Source: an uncultured Acidobacteriota bacterium
GTDB taxonomy: Bacteria; Acidobacteriota; Terriglobia; Terriglobales; Acidobacteriaceae
Assembly (NCBI GenBank): GCA_903851035.1
Contig: CAINND010000101.1
Location: 1-33,895, forward strand
Direction: 5' to 3'
Length of the DNA: 33,895 bases
Below, in pieces: positions 24,819-32,828 of this stretch; positions within the stretch are counted from its first letter, which is position 1; each line of letters begins with the position of its first letter. Made by a program: the position numbers and the translations under genes. The notes under the pieces were generated by a model, which saw only the letters and a list, made by a program, of their open reading frames with translations, did no database searches and was not told the origin of the DNA.

Positions 24819-24847
24819 TTGTAATTCGACAAATCGGGTGCTAGGAT
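24819..24847 (+). promoter_or_regulatory. Candidate promoter of the YtxH gene
   Basis: TTGTAA (24819-24824) and TAGGAT (24842-24847) are 17 bases apart. Transcription would start near 24854, giving a leader of about 27 bases that carries the AGGAGG site. Both hexamers match the consensus at four of six positions. Confidence 0.5.
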
Positions 24848-24880
24848 TGAGCCCTTACGCTGTACCTAGGAGGCATTTCT

Positions 24881-25207
24881 ATGGCTGACGAAAGCTGCAA
24901 CTGCTCGGGTGGCGGTATCTTATGGTTCCTCGCCGGACTTGGCGTGGGCGCCGCAATCGGCGTTCTCTATGCTCCCAAGAGCGGCCGCGAAACCCGCGAG
25001 TCAATTCTTGCTGCGGCTGAGGAAGGCCGTGGCGTGGTCACTGAACACGCCCGCAAATATCGCGATCAGGCCACCGAGTGGGCCGATAAGGGCAAGGAAA
25101 CCATCGCGCAACAGAAGGAGAACCTGCGTTCGGCCTTTGAGGCTGGCCGCCAGGCCTATCGCGAAGCCCGCCATGAGCCCGAAGGTGAGCCCGGTACGGG
25201 TGTTTAA
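24881..25207 (+). CDS. YtxH-domain membrane-anchored protein
   Basis: The 108-aa protein has one glycine-rich hydrophobic segment (about residues 10-31, ILWFLAGLGVGAAIGVLYAPKSG) followed by the family's PKSGRETRE junction. A long charged helix rich in Glu, Lys, Arg and Ala follows, likely coiled-coil or amphipathic. YtxH proteins are linked to general stress in Bacillus, where ytxG, ytxH and ytxJ lie together. The AGGAGG seven bases before the ATG is perfect, suggesting strong expression. A cysteine pair (CNC) precedes the membrane segment. The next gene resembles DUF948/YtxG proteins, so the pair echoes the Bacillus cluster. Confidence 0.88.
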   Translation: MADESCNCSGGGILWFLAGLGVGAAIGVLYAPKSGRETRESILAAAEEGRGVVTEHARKYRDQATEWADKGKETIAQQKENLRSAFEAGRQAYREARHEPEGEPGTGV

Positions 25208-25211
25208 TTCC

Positions 25212-25230
25212 CCCGGGGATATTCCCCGGG
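25212..25230 (+). terminator. Hairpin after the YtxH gene
   Basis: An 8-bp stem (25212-25219 / 25223-25230) with a TAT loop starts five bases after the stop. No immediate T-run follows, so it may be a partial terminator or an mRNA-stabilising hairpin that sets the YtxH to DUF948 expression ratio. Confidence 0.4.
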
Positions 25231-25259
25231 CATAAACCCTTAATTTCTTCTGCCCCTCC

Positions 25260-25282
25260 GGAACTGTCCTGAAGACGGTTCC
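25260..25282 (+). repeat. Hairpin in the leader of the DUF948-like gene
   Basis: A 9-bp stem (25260-25268 / 25274-25282, one G-T pair) has a five-base loop. The 3' arm could also pair with GGAAC at 25293-25297, which would compete with the first stem. Attenuation or ribosome-site control is possible but not shown. Confidence 0.4.
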
Positions 25283-25305
25283 GTGGGGGGCTGGAACGGA
25301 TCGTA

Positions 25306-25821
25306 ATGATGAACGAACAAACCTTGCTCATCGCCTTCATCGCGGTTACTTCGGTGGCGGTGCTGCTGCAAACGGCGATCCTGTTTGGCATGTACCTCTC
25401 CACCCGTAAGCTCAGCCAGCGCATCACCGAGCTTTCGGTAAAGGTGGAGACGGACGTGCTCCCCCTGGCGGCTAAGGTTCGCACCCTGGTGGACGCAAAC
25501 GCGCCCAAGCTGGAGAGCGTGCTCACCAATCTGGCCGAAACCAGTGATATGGTGCGCGCGCAGGCCGGCAAAATTGACGCTGCCCTCACTGAGATCGTCG
25601 ATGTGGCCCGTACCCAGGCCGCCAACGCCGGAGAGCTGGCCGAGCGCACCATGCAGCGCGTGGATCACGCCGCCGGCAAGGTGCACAACGCCGTAACCTC
25701 TCCGCTGCGTCAGCTTTCCGCGCTGGTGGAAGGCCTGATGGCCGGGGTCACCGAGTTTGCTGGAATCCGCCGCGTGCGCCGCTCCACAAAGGCCGTGCCC
25801 ACGGATGAAATGTTCATCTAA
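25306..25821 (+). CDS. DUF948-like single-span membrane protein
   Basis: The 171-aa protein starts with one hydrophobic helix (residues about 5-28) and continues as a long, mostly helical chain of Ala, Glu, Thr and Val (LSVKVETDVLPLAAKVRTLVDANAPKLESVL and similar), which looks like a coiled coil. This is the layout of DUF948/YtxG proteins, and it directly follows a YtxH gene. The family is associated with the envelope and general stress in Firmicutes. The start at 25306 has a weak ribosome site (two ATG codons in a row); 25309 is equally possible. A strong terminator follows. Confidence 0.78.
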   Translation: MMNEQTLLIAFIAVTSVAVLLQTAILFGMYLSTRKLSQRITELSVKVETDVLPLAAKVRTLVDANAPKLESVLTNLAETSDMVRAQAGKIDAALTEIVDVARTQAANAGELAERTMQRVDHAAGKVHNAVTSPLRQLSALVEGLMAGVTEFAGIRRVRRSTKAVPTDEMFI

Positions 25822-25850
25822 CATCGCAATGCTGGGACCGGAAAATACAC

Positions 25851-25886
25851 AGAAGCGGAGGCTAAGTCCCTCCGCTTCTTTTCTTT
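25851..25886 (+). terminator. Strong Rho-independent terminator
   Basis: A perfect 11-bp stem (25851-25861 / 25869-25879) has a seven-base loop and is followed by TTTCTTT. It ends the YtxH/DUF948 transcript. Confidence 0.92.
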
Positions 25887-25907
25887 GCCTTGATTTAGCG
25901 TTGCGGC

Positions 25908-25951
25908 ACTGCCAGGTTTTTTCTCTTGTAATCCTGGTTTGATTTGGCAGT
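25908..25951. repeat. Inverted repeat upstream of the epimerase-like gene
   Basis: ACTGCCA (25908-25914) and TGGCAGT (25945-25951) form a perfect 7-bp dyad with 30 bases between. An inner CCAGG/CCTGG pair overlaps it, so two alternative hairpins are possible. It lies about 145 bases upstream of the gene, where a promoter or operator may be. The function is not known. Confidence 0.35.
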
Positions 25952-26095
25952 ATCTTGTTGAACCACTTGGCGCGCAAGTTTGCGCATGGCGGCCACCATT
26001 AGCCGCATGTTTAGAACACGCCTCGCAGATTCAATTTGCGCCGCCGTTGGCAAGCCCATGAGCGTGCCGGCAGGCGGTGCCGGGAAGGTACGTCC

Positions 26096-27250
26096 ATGAA
26101 TTGTAAGTCCATGAAGTCTCAACTGCTTGCCGCCGTTCTCACCCTAATCATCTTTGCCCTGTGCGCCGCGCCGCTGGTGGCGCAGGATACCCACGGCGTG
26201 ATGATCTTGAAGTGTTCGCAGACGAAGCAGGATCGACCGCAGTTCTTGGAGGCGATCTTCCTGCCCAATCACGGCATGAACCTGTTGCAGATCAAGGCCT
26301 ACCTGCCAGGCAAGGGAGTGGTCAGCTTGCTGGCCTCACCGCCGCTGCCAGAGGCACTGGCTAAGCTCGAAGGGCCCGATCCCTATGGCAACGAGGCATT
26401 TAAGATCGGCGGTGCCTTCCTGCTGCCCTATGCCAACCGCATCCGCGGCATGCTGAGCGAGGATAGCCAATCGATTGAAGCCGATGCCACCGGGCAGAAG
26501 CTGCACCTGCCCGCCAACTGGAAGGGCGACCACACCGGGGCCGAGCTGCACTCCATGCACGGACTCATCCTCAACGCCCGCTTTAGCGATATTCGTCGGG
26601 CGGATGGGCCGAAAAAAAGCACCCTCAGCGCCCTGCTCCACGCAGGCGACTTTGCCGGACGCTGGCCCAGCAAGACCGATGTAAAAATCCAGGCCGAGCT
26701 TACCGGCGACGTGCTGGACCTGAAGGTGACGGCCACCAACGTAGGCCACGAGCGGCTGCCCATGGCCATCGGGATGCATCCCTACTTCGCCTTCGCCAGC
26801 GGAGATCGCAGCCAGGCGCGGGTGCACATCCCGGCCACCATGCGCGCGCCCAGCAACAACTACGACGATGTGTTTGCCCTGGGCATGTTGGCACCGGTCG
26901 CCGATACGCGCTTTGACTTCCGCGCACCGGAGGGTGCCGCCCTGGGTAACTACTTTGTGGATGATTCGTTTACAGCGCTTGATCGTGGCAAAAAAGACGC
27001 ATTCGAAGTGCGCGTTACCGACCCGGCGGCAAACTACGGAATCAAGGTCATCGGCCTTTCGCCGGAGATTCGCACGGTGCAGATGTACGCGCCTCCGGCG
27101 AAGAACTTTGTGGCCATCGAACCGCAGTACAACCTCAGCGATCCCTTTGACCGCAAGGTGTGGGGCAACCAGGATACGGGCGTCGTGTACCTGCAGCCGG
27201 GCCAGAGTACAACCTGGCATGTGCAGTTCATGATTTACGCCCTCAAGTAA
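26096..27250 (+). CDS. Exported aldose 1-epimerase-like protein
   Basis: The 384-aa protein has a signal peptide (KSQLLAAVLTLIIFALCAAPLVAQ, about residues 6-27) and then an aldose 1-epimerase (galactose mutarotase) type beta-sandwich. The family motif is GMHPYFAF, containing the catalytic histidine, and the catalytic glutamate lies in VAIEPQYNLSDPF near the end. A NYFVDDSFTAL stretch follows the central linker. Most GalM proteins are cytoplasmic; this one is exported, so it may act on periplasmic sugars or polysaccharide breakdown products. The ATG at 26096 has GGGAAGG upstream; the longer frame from 26036 does not. Confidence 0.88.
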   Translation: MNCKSMKSQLLAAVLTLIIFALCAAPLVAQDTHGVMILKCSQTKQDRPQFLEAIFLPNHGMNLLQIKAYLPGKGVVSLLASPPLPEALAKLEGPDPYGNEAFKIGGAFLLPYANRIRGMLSEDSQSIEADATGQKLHLPANWKGDHTGAELHSMHGLILNARFSDIRRADGPKKSTLSALLHAGDFAGRWPSKTDVKIQAELTGDVLDLKVTATNVGHERLPMAIGMHPYFAFASGDRSQARVHIPATMRAPSNNYDDVFALGMLAPVADTRFDFRAPEGAALGNYFVDDSFTALDRGKKDAFEVRVTDPAANYGIKVIGLSPEIRTVQMYAPPAKNFVAIEPQYNLSDPFDRKVWGNQDTGVVYLQPGQSTTWHVQFMIYALK

Positions 27251-27272
27251 ACCTTGAAGAATACCGTGTAAG

Positions 27273-27307
27273 CGGGGCTGCCGATTGGGCGGCCCCGTTT
27301 GCTTTTT
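27273..27307 (+). terminator. Rho-independent terminator after the epimerase-like gene
   Basis: A 10-bp stem (27273-27282 / 27288-27297, one T-G pair) with a five-base loop is followed by TTTGCTTTTT. It separates the epimerase-like gene from the next gene. Confidence 0.88.
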
Positions 27308-27365
27308 GCATTTGCGGCTCAATGGGTTACGGGCGAGATTCGTTCTCCATAAGGATTACAAAACT

Positions 27366-28892
27366 ATGACCCCACCTGTTGATGGCTTTTGCAACAATTA
27401 CCGCATGAGTCAGTTGCCGGTGGTTATACAGGGCGGGATGGGCGCGGCGGTCTCCAATTGGAGGCTGGCGCAAGCGGTTTCGAAGACAGGTCAGTTGGGC
27501 GTAGTCAGCAGCGTGGCATTGGATACGATCCTCTGCCGCCGTTTGCAGGATGGCGATCCCGGCGGACACATGCGCCGCGGGCTGGCCATGTTCCCCTACC
27601 CGGAGATGGCGCAACGCATTCTAGACAAACATTTTAAGCCGAAGGGGCGGGACAAAGGCGCAGGCTACAAGCTGCTGCCCATGCTGGCGCGTGAGAACAG
27701 CCGCGAAGCCAATGAACTGCTGGTGGTTGCCAACTTTGTTGAGGTGATGCTGGCCCGTGAAGGCCACTCAAACCCGGTTGGAATCAACCTGATGGAGAAG
27801 ATTCAACTGCCCTTTCTGGCCTCGCTCTATGGCGCCATGCTGGGCGGCATCAGCTATGTGCTGATGGGCGCGGGAATTCCCCTGAAGGTTCCCGGCGCGA
27901 TTGACGCCTTTGCCGAAGGCCAGGCCGCCAGTTATCCCCTGAGCGTGACCGGAGCACAGGCAGAAGACGACATCCTGATGCGCTTTGACCCGACGGAGTT
28001 TTTTGGCCAGGAAGCGCCGAAGCTCAAGCGGCCTACATTCCTGGCCATCATCAGCTCCAACACGCTGGCCACCACCATGCTGCGCCGCTCCAACGGGCGG
28101 GTAGATGGATTCATCATCGAGGGGCCAACGGCAGGCGGGCACAACGCTCCTCCGCGCGGGCAGATGATTTATAACGAGCGCGGCGAGTGCGTGTACGGCG
28201 AGCGCGATGTTGTGGACCTGGCAAAGATTGCGCAGATGGGAGTTCCCTTCTGGCTGGCAGGCGGTTACGGTACGGCCGAGCGCGTGGCCGAGGCCCTGGA
28301 ATTGGGCGCCGCCGGAGTGCAGGTAGGCACGGCATTTGCCTTTTGCGAAGAGAGCGGCATGCGCGACGAGTACAAGAACGCGCTGATTGCCAAAATTCTG
28401 AAGGGCGAGGGCGAGGTGTTTACCGATCCGCGCTCGTCGCCGACCGGCTTTCCCTTTAAGGCCGCGCAACTGGAGGGAACGTCAAGCGAGCCTGAGGTTT
28501 ATGCCCGGCGCAAGCGCATCTGCGACATCGGCATTCTGCGTGAGTCTTATCGCACGCCGGAGGGCAAGATTGCCTATCGCTGCTCGGCCGAGCCGGAGAA
28601 TGTTTTTGTCACCAAGGGCGGAGAGCTTGTTGAGACTGAGGGCCGCAAGTGCCTGTGCAACTGCCTGCTGGCCGATATCGGCATGGCGCAGGTGCTGAAG
28701 GATGGCAGCGAGGAGCCCGGCCTGGTAACCACGGGCGACGATCTGGCCAGCGTGCGCCACTACCTGGCTGGACGCAGCAGCTATCCGGCAACGGACGTTG
28801 TGAAGGGATTGATGGCGGCAGCGGCCACGGCGAAGATTGTGCCGGCAGCGGCCGAGTCCAAGGAAACAACTGTGGGTGCCACAGCCAGCTAG
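27366..28892 (+). CDS. Nitronate monooxygenase-family flavoprotein, long form
   Basis: The 508-aa protein has the TIM-barrel FMN-binding fold of nitronate monooxygenases and PfaD-like proteins: VVIQGGMGAAVSNWRLA at the start, GFIIEGPTAGGHNAPPRG and VPFWLAGGYGTAERVAEAL for the flavin phosphate site. Ordinary nitronate monooxygenases have about 320-350 aa. The extra C-terminal part has five cysteines (C386, C406, and C429, C431, C433 in a RKCLCNCLL motif), which look like a metal or Fe-S site. The ATG at 27366 (AAGGAT about ten bases upstream) is preferred to the open frame from 27285, which overlaps a terminator. The substrate is unknown. It converges with the glycosyltransferase and the stops overlap in CTAG. 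Confidence 0.87.
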   Translation: MTPPVDGFCNNYRMSQLPVVIQGGMGAAVSNWRLAQAVSKTGQLGVVSSVALDTILCRRLQDGDPGGHMRRGLAMFPYPEMAQRILDKHFKPKGRDKGAGYKLLPMLARENSREANELLVVANFVEVMLAREGHSNPVGINLMEKIQLPFLASLYGAMLGGISYVLMGAGIPLKVPGAIDAFAEGQAASYPLSVTGAQAEDDILMRFDPTEFFGQEAPKLKRPTFLAIISSNTLATTMLRRSNGRVDGFIIEGPTAGGHNAPPRGQMIYNERGECVYGERDVVDLAKIAQMGVPFWLAGGYGTAERVAEALELGAAGVQVGTAFAFCEESGMRDEYKNALIAKILKGEGEVFTDPRSSPTGFPFKAAQLEGTSSEPEVYARRKRICDIGILRESYRTPEGKIAYRCSAEPENVFVTKGGELVETEGRKCLCNCLLADIGMAQVLKDGSEEPGLVTTGDDLASVRHYLAGRSSYPATDVVKGLMAAAATAKIVPAAAESKETTVGATAS

Positions 28893-30124
28893 CGGCGTCT
28901 ACCTACCGAAAGAAAATGTTCTTCCATGCGCGGCAGAGTGATGGATTCATCCCAACTCTGCCGCGCAAACTTTTCCGCCTCAATGCTCATGGCGGCCAGC
29001 CGTGCCGGGTCGGCAACCATGCCTTCGATGGCCGACCAGAGCAGGTCCGCGCGCTCAGGCTCAATGACCACACCTGCTCCAGAGCGCCGCACGGCTGATG
29101 CAACCTCACTGGCGGCGTTGACGGAGGCAATCACCGGGCAGCCGGCGCTGAGCAGCGTCACGGTCTTCGAAGGGAAGACGATGTCGCTGACAATCTTCTG
29201 CTGCGTGACCAGGGCAACGTCGGTGGCGGCCAGCATTTCGGCAAATTCATCATCATCCAGCAGCGGCAGGAAGCGAACATTCTCCAGATGGCGGAGACGC
29301 GCCTGCTCCTCCAACTGTGTGCGCATGGCGCCATCGCCGACAAAGAGATAGCAGAGGTCGCGGCGCTCACGTGAGCGCTCAGCTGCCTCCAGCACGACGC
29401 CCAGGCCCTGCTTGACTCCCATGTTGCCCGAGTGCGAGACGATGAACTGGCCATGCAGTCCATAACGCTGGCGAAAAGCCTGCGGGCTGACGCGCTGGCG
29501 CAGGCCGTAGAGCGAGGCATCGGCGCGCGGAGGAAATAGCACGATCCTGTCTGCGTCAATGCCCTTGCCCGCAATGCGCTGGCGCATGCCTTCCGTGAGG
29601 GTGCTGATGAGAGCGGCGTGACGATAGGAATGGCGCTCCACGGCATATAGAAAATTAGTGACGCGGCCCGGGCGCATCATGCCCAGTTCAATGGCGGCGT
29701 CGGGCTGCAGGTCTTCCACGTCGAAGATGTAAGGCACACGCCACAGGCTGGCGAGCGTGCTGGCCACCATGCCCAGGCCCAGCGGAGGCGAGACGGCAAA
29801 GATCACGTCCGGCTTGCTAGTGGCAAAGGCGCGCAACAGGCATCCGGCGGCAAAGGTGGCCTCGTGCAGCACGCGGCGCTTGGTGGTCAGCGCAGAGGGA
29901 ACGTACATCCACGAGCGCAGGATGGTGACGTCGTTGTGCTGCTCGCGCTGGATGAGTTTGCCGCGATATGCGGGCGGCACCTGCCACTGCGGATAGTAGG
30001 GCGGTCCGGTGCAGATGGTCACTTGGTGGCCCTGCGCGGCTAGAAACTCGCAGCGGCGGATGTTGAAGGCCGCAATGCCCGTCTGGTCCGGCCAGTAATT
30101 GATGCTGAGAACGAGAATCCGCAA
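28889..30124 (-). CDS. GT4 glycosyltransferase (WcaI-like)
   Basis: The 411-aa protein is a GT-B family-4 glycosyltransferase: ILVLSINYWPDQTGIAAFN at the start, VISTGPP/FAVSPPLGLG-like stretches, then the nucleotide-sugar half with VSHSGNMGVKQGLG and the FPSKTVTLLSAGCPVIA donor loop. It resembles WcaI-type enzymes that add a sugar during exopolysaccharide synthesis. No ATG lies near the start. The only usable start codon is TTG at 30124, with AAAGGGA upstream and an in-frame stop before it, so TTG is likely. The gene is not in a visible polysaccharide cluster. It follows the ThiF-like gene by 61 bases on the same strand. Confidence 0.9.
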   Translation of the reverse strand: MRILVLSINYWPDQTGIAAFNIRRCEFLAAQGHQVTICTGPPYYPQWQVPPAYRGKLIQREQHNDVTILRSWMYVPSALTTKRRVLHEATFAAGCLLRAFATSKPDVIFAVSPPLGLGMVASTLASLWRVPYIFDVEDLQPDAAIELGMMRPGRVTNFLYAVERHSYRHAALISTLTEGMRQRIAGKGIDADRIVLFPPRADASLYGLRQRVSPQAFRQRYGLHGQFIVSHSGNMGVKQGLGVVLEAAERSRERRDLCYLFVGDGAMRTQLEEQARLRHLENVRFLPLLDDDEFAEMLAATDVALVTQQKIVSDIVFPSKTVTLLSAGCPVIASVNAASEVASAVRRSGAGVVIEPERADLLWSAIEGMVADPARLAAMSIEAEKFARQSWDESITLPRMEEHFLSVGRRR

Positions 30125-30185
30125 AACTATTATTCCCTTTCAAACCTTTGTTACCGTGCCATGTCATCTTGCAGGAAGACGGTCG

Positions 30186-31205
30186 CTAGGTGCCAATGAA
30201 GCGCGCATATAGACTGCGCGCCACGCCAATATCCGTGGTGCCCTTAATGATGGCGCGGCCATCGGGAAAGAGCGTCAACTCGTAGGGCGGGCGCAGGAAC
30301 TTCAATACGTACTCGGTGTGACGCACCTCGCCGTGCGGGCTGAGGCGCGTGACCAGTTCGGCAAAATCCACGGGGCGGCGGCGCTCGTGAATCTGCACGG
30401 AGTTGCGTCCGCAAAGGGAGATATGGGCATGGGCGCGTCCGGCAAGGAAGGCGAACTGGCGCTGGCCGCAAACCGTGCATTCCGCACGCGGCTGCCCGGT
30501 GCGCACCTCAGAGCGATCGTTGTGCCAGGCGTCAAAGCTGAGCAGGGTGCGGCGCAGTTTGTCGTGGGCGCCGACCAGGAACTTCATGGCCTCCGTGACC
30601 GCTGCCGATGCGATGAGGTTGACCGCAGAGTTGAGGATGCCGCCGGTCTCGCAGGTTTCCACCGCTCCGGTGGGCGGCGCGGGAAAGACGCAGGCCAGGC
30701 AGGCCGTCTGCCCGGGAAGGATGTTCATGGTGACGCCATAGCTGGCAACGGCGGCGGTATAGATCCACGGACGGTGTTCGCGCACGGCGTAATCGTTGAT
30801 GAGGTAGCGAGTCTCGAAGTTATCGGTGCCGTCAAGGATGAGATCCGTCTCCTCCAGCAGTTCGGCGCAGTTGCGCGGCGTAAGGTCTTCCACCTGGGCT
30901 TCGACTGTGACCGAGGAGTTGATGGCCTTGAGTTTGCGCTCGGCGGCGATGGCTTTGGGCAGGCTGGCGGCGGCATCGGCTTCGTCAAATAAAACCTGGC
31001 GCTGCAGGTTGCTGGGCTCAATGTAGTCGCGATCAATGATGCGGACGTAACCAACCCCGGCGCGCGCCAGCAGCGAGCTGAGCACCGAGCCCGTAGCTCC
31101 GCAACCGACAATGACCACGCGCGAAGAGGCCAGCTTGCGCTGCCCCTCCTGCCCGATGCCGGGAAAAAGAACCTGCCGCGAATAGCGCTCATCATCCAAC
31201 CGCAT
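30186..31205 (-). CDS. ThiF/MoeB-family E1-like adenylyltransferase
   Basis: The enzyme adenylates the C-terminal glycine of ThiS- or MoaD-like sulfur carriers. RYSRQVLFPGIG, VVIVGCGATGSVLSSLLARAG, DRDYIEPSNLQRQ and DGTDNFETRYLIND show the ATP site. Zinc ligands occur as C169/C172 (CLAC) and C243/C246 (CTVC), and C185 in VETCETGG is the candidate catalytic cysteine. It has a C-terminal domain of about 70 residues (ISLCGRNSVQIHERRR to the end) beyond the usual ThiF core. An ATG at 31214 would add three residues; neither start has a clear ribosome site. No thi or moa gene is nearby, so the partner is not known. Confidence 0.9.
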   Translation of the reverse strand: MRLDDERYSRQVLFPGIGQEGQRKLASSRVVIVGCGATGSVLSSLLARAGVGYVRIIDRDYIEPSNLQRQVLFDEADAAASLPKAIAAERKLKAINSSVTVEAQVEDLTPRNCAELLEETDLILDGTDNFETRYLINDYAVREHRPWIYTAAVASYGVTMNILPGQTACLACVFPAPPTGAVETCETGGILNSAVNLIASAAVTEAMKFLVGAHDKLRRTLLSFDAWHNDRSEVRTGQPRAECTVCGQRQFAFLAGRAHAHISLCGRNSVQIHERRRPVDFAELVTRLSPHGEVRHTEYVLKFLRPPYELTLFPDGRAIIKGTTDIGVARSLYARFIGT

Positions 31206-31296
31206 GAGAAACATGATATGCGATGCGGCGCAGGATGGCGAAGCGGGAGCGGGATGCTTCGAGACAACTGCTGAATTGACTGTTAGGAGGAGAAGA

Positions 31297-31372
<76 letters not shown>

Positions 31373-31384
31373 ATCCTGAAGGCA

Positions 31385-31420
31385 CTACGGGAAGTGCTTA
31401 CGGAAGGGATTACGGAAGAC
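31385..31420. repeat. Three imperfect 12-bp tandem repeats in the tRNA leader
   Basis: CTACGGGAAGTG, CTTACGGAAGGG and ATTACGGAAGAC follow directly after one another (31385-31396, 31397-31408, 31409-31420). They lie between the tRNA gene and its promoter. Their role is unknown. Confidence 0.6.
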
Positions 31421-31446
31421 AACTGCATGACTGCCGCAACAAAATA

Positions 31447-31474
31447 ATTATAACAGCCACGTTGCAGTTGGCAA
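31447..31474 (-). promoter_or_regulatory. Promoter of tRNA-Phe
   Basis: On the minus strand, TTGCCA (31469-31474) and a perfect TATAAT (31447-31452) are separated by 16 bases. Transcription would start near 31440, 68 bases before the mature tRNA. The promoter begins about 35 bases after the hutI stop. Confidence 0.75.
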
Positions 31475-31508
31475 AGTTCGACCGGGCAGCGCTGTGGATT
31501 TCCCAAAT

Positions 31509-32825
31509 TCATCCGAGATCGGCAAAGCGCCCGGCCATCATCACGGCCACCGTGTGATTGGCTCCGAACCAGTAGGCCAGCTCTCGATGGTCGTCGAGCT
31601 CGAAGAAGGCTAGGTCGGCATCCTTGCCCGGCTCCACGCTACCCTTACGGGCACCAAGCTCCAAGGCGTGCGCGCCGTTGATGGTAGCAGCCGTCAAGGC
31701 CTCGGCCACGGTCATCTTCATCTGCGTGCAGGCCAGCGAAAGAATCATGGGCATGCTGATGGTGGGCGAGGTGCCGGGATTGTAATCGGTGGCAAGGGCC
31801 ACGGCCGCTCCAGCAGCAATCAGCTTGCGCGCCGGAGGGTAGGCCTTTGTGGCCAGAAAGTAATTCGCGCCGGGCAGCAGCGTGGCAACGGTATTGGTGG
31901 CGGCAAGAGCCTTGATATCGGCGGCGGTCAGATGGTCGAGGTGGTCGAGCGATGCGGGTGAGTGCTTCAACACATCCGCCAGCGGAGTGTTCGTCAACTG
32001 GCCCACGTGCACGCGCGTGCGCAGCTTGTGCGCCGTGGCGGCGGATAAAATGCGCTCGGTCTGCGCCAGGGTGAAGGCTCCGCGCTCGCAGAAGACATCC
32101 ACATACTGCGCTAGCTTCGCGCGGGTAACCTTGGGCAGCAGCTCGCGGCAGAGCAAATCCACGTAGGCATCTGGTATGGACTTAAACTCCGGCGGAACGA
32201 CGTGCGCGCCCAGGAAGGTGCTGACCACTGTTCCCGGCCACTCGGAGGCCGCGCGTCGAATGGCCTTGAGGCTCTTCAGTTCGCTGGCCGCGTCGAGTCC
32301 GTAGCCGCTCTTCGCCTCAATGGTTGTCGTGCCCTGCGCCTGCGCCTGTCTCAGCGCGGTGGAAACCTGCGCAGCCAACGCGGACTCGGTGGCCCGGCGC
32401 ACGCCATCAATGCTGGCGCGGATGCCTCCACCGGCGGCGGCGATCTCCTCGTAGCTGGCACCGGCTGCGCGCTTCTCAAAATCCACCAGGCGCGGCGCAG
32501 CGAAGACAGGATGAGTGTGCGAGTCCACAAAGCCGGGCGTGACCAGCTTGCCGCGGCAGTCGAGCTCGATGACCTCTCGACGATGCTGTTTGAGCCATGC
32601 GCTGCGTGAGATTTCGCGATGCGTGCCAACGGCGACAATCTGGCCTCCGCTGATGAGCACCGCCGCATCACGAACGATGCCAAGCTCGCGCATCTGGGCT
32701 CCGCGGCGCGGCGCTGCGGGACCGGCCAAGGTCACCAACTCGGAGATGTGGTCGAGGAGGATGACGGGCTCTGTTTCCGTTTGCGCCTCAACCGCCTTCT
32801 GCTTTCGCGCTGCGTTCTGCGGCAT
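31509..32825 (-). CDS. hutI: Imidazolonepropionase
   Basis: HutI opens the imidazolone ring to formiminoglutamate, the third step of histidine breakdown. The amidohydrolase metal site is visible as H103 and H105 (FVDSHTHP). The later TTTIEAKSGYGLD, HVGQLTN and LATDYNPGTSPT motifs are typical. The protein has 438 aa, about 30 more than usual, because of a charged N-terminal extension. The ATG is three bases after the hutU stop, so the pair is co-transcribed and hutU is first. No terminator is seen between hutI and the tRNA gene. Confidence 0.96.
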   Translation of the reverse strand: MPQNAARKQKAVEAQTETEPVILLDHISELVTLAGPAAPRRGAQMRELGIVRDAAVLISGGQIVAVGTHREISRSAWLKQHRREVIELDCRGKLVTPGFVDSHTHPVFAAPRLVDFEKRAAGASYEEIAAAGGGIRASIDGVRRATESALAAQVSTALRQAQAQGTTTIEAKSGYGLDAASELKSLKAIRRAASEWPGTVVSTFLGAHVVPPEFKSIPDAYVDLLCRELLPKVTRAKLAQYVDVFCERGAFTLAQTERILSAATAHKLRTRVHVGQLTNTPLADVLKHSPASLDHLDHLTAADIKALAATNTVATLLPGANYFLATKAYPPARKLIAAGAAVALATDYNPGTSPTISMPMILSLACTQMKMTVAEALTAATINGAHALELGARKGSVEPGKDADLAFFELDDHRELAYWFGANHTVAVMMAGRFADLG

Positions 32826-32828
32826 CGC

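Noticed and set aside
24520-24832. Two short open frames in the hemX/YtxH gap
   Set aside because: No ribosome sites, odd composition and no motif. The region instead carries promoter elements and the CRP-type palindrome.
25895-26122. 75-aa open frame upstream of the epimerase-like gene
   Set aside because: No ribosome site and no conserved character; it overlaps the start of the real gene on the other strand.
26336-27322. 328-aa open frame opposite the epimerase-like gene
   Set aside because: Antisense to a gene with signal peptide and active-site motifs; the frame itself shows none.
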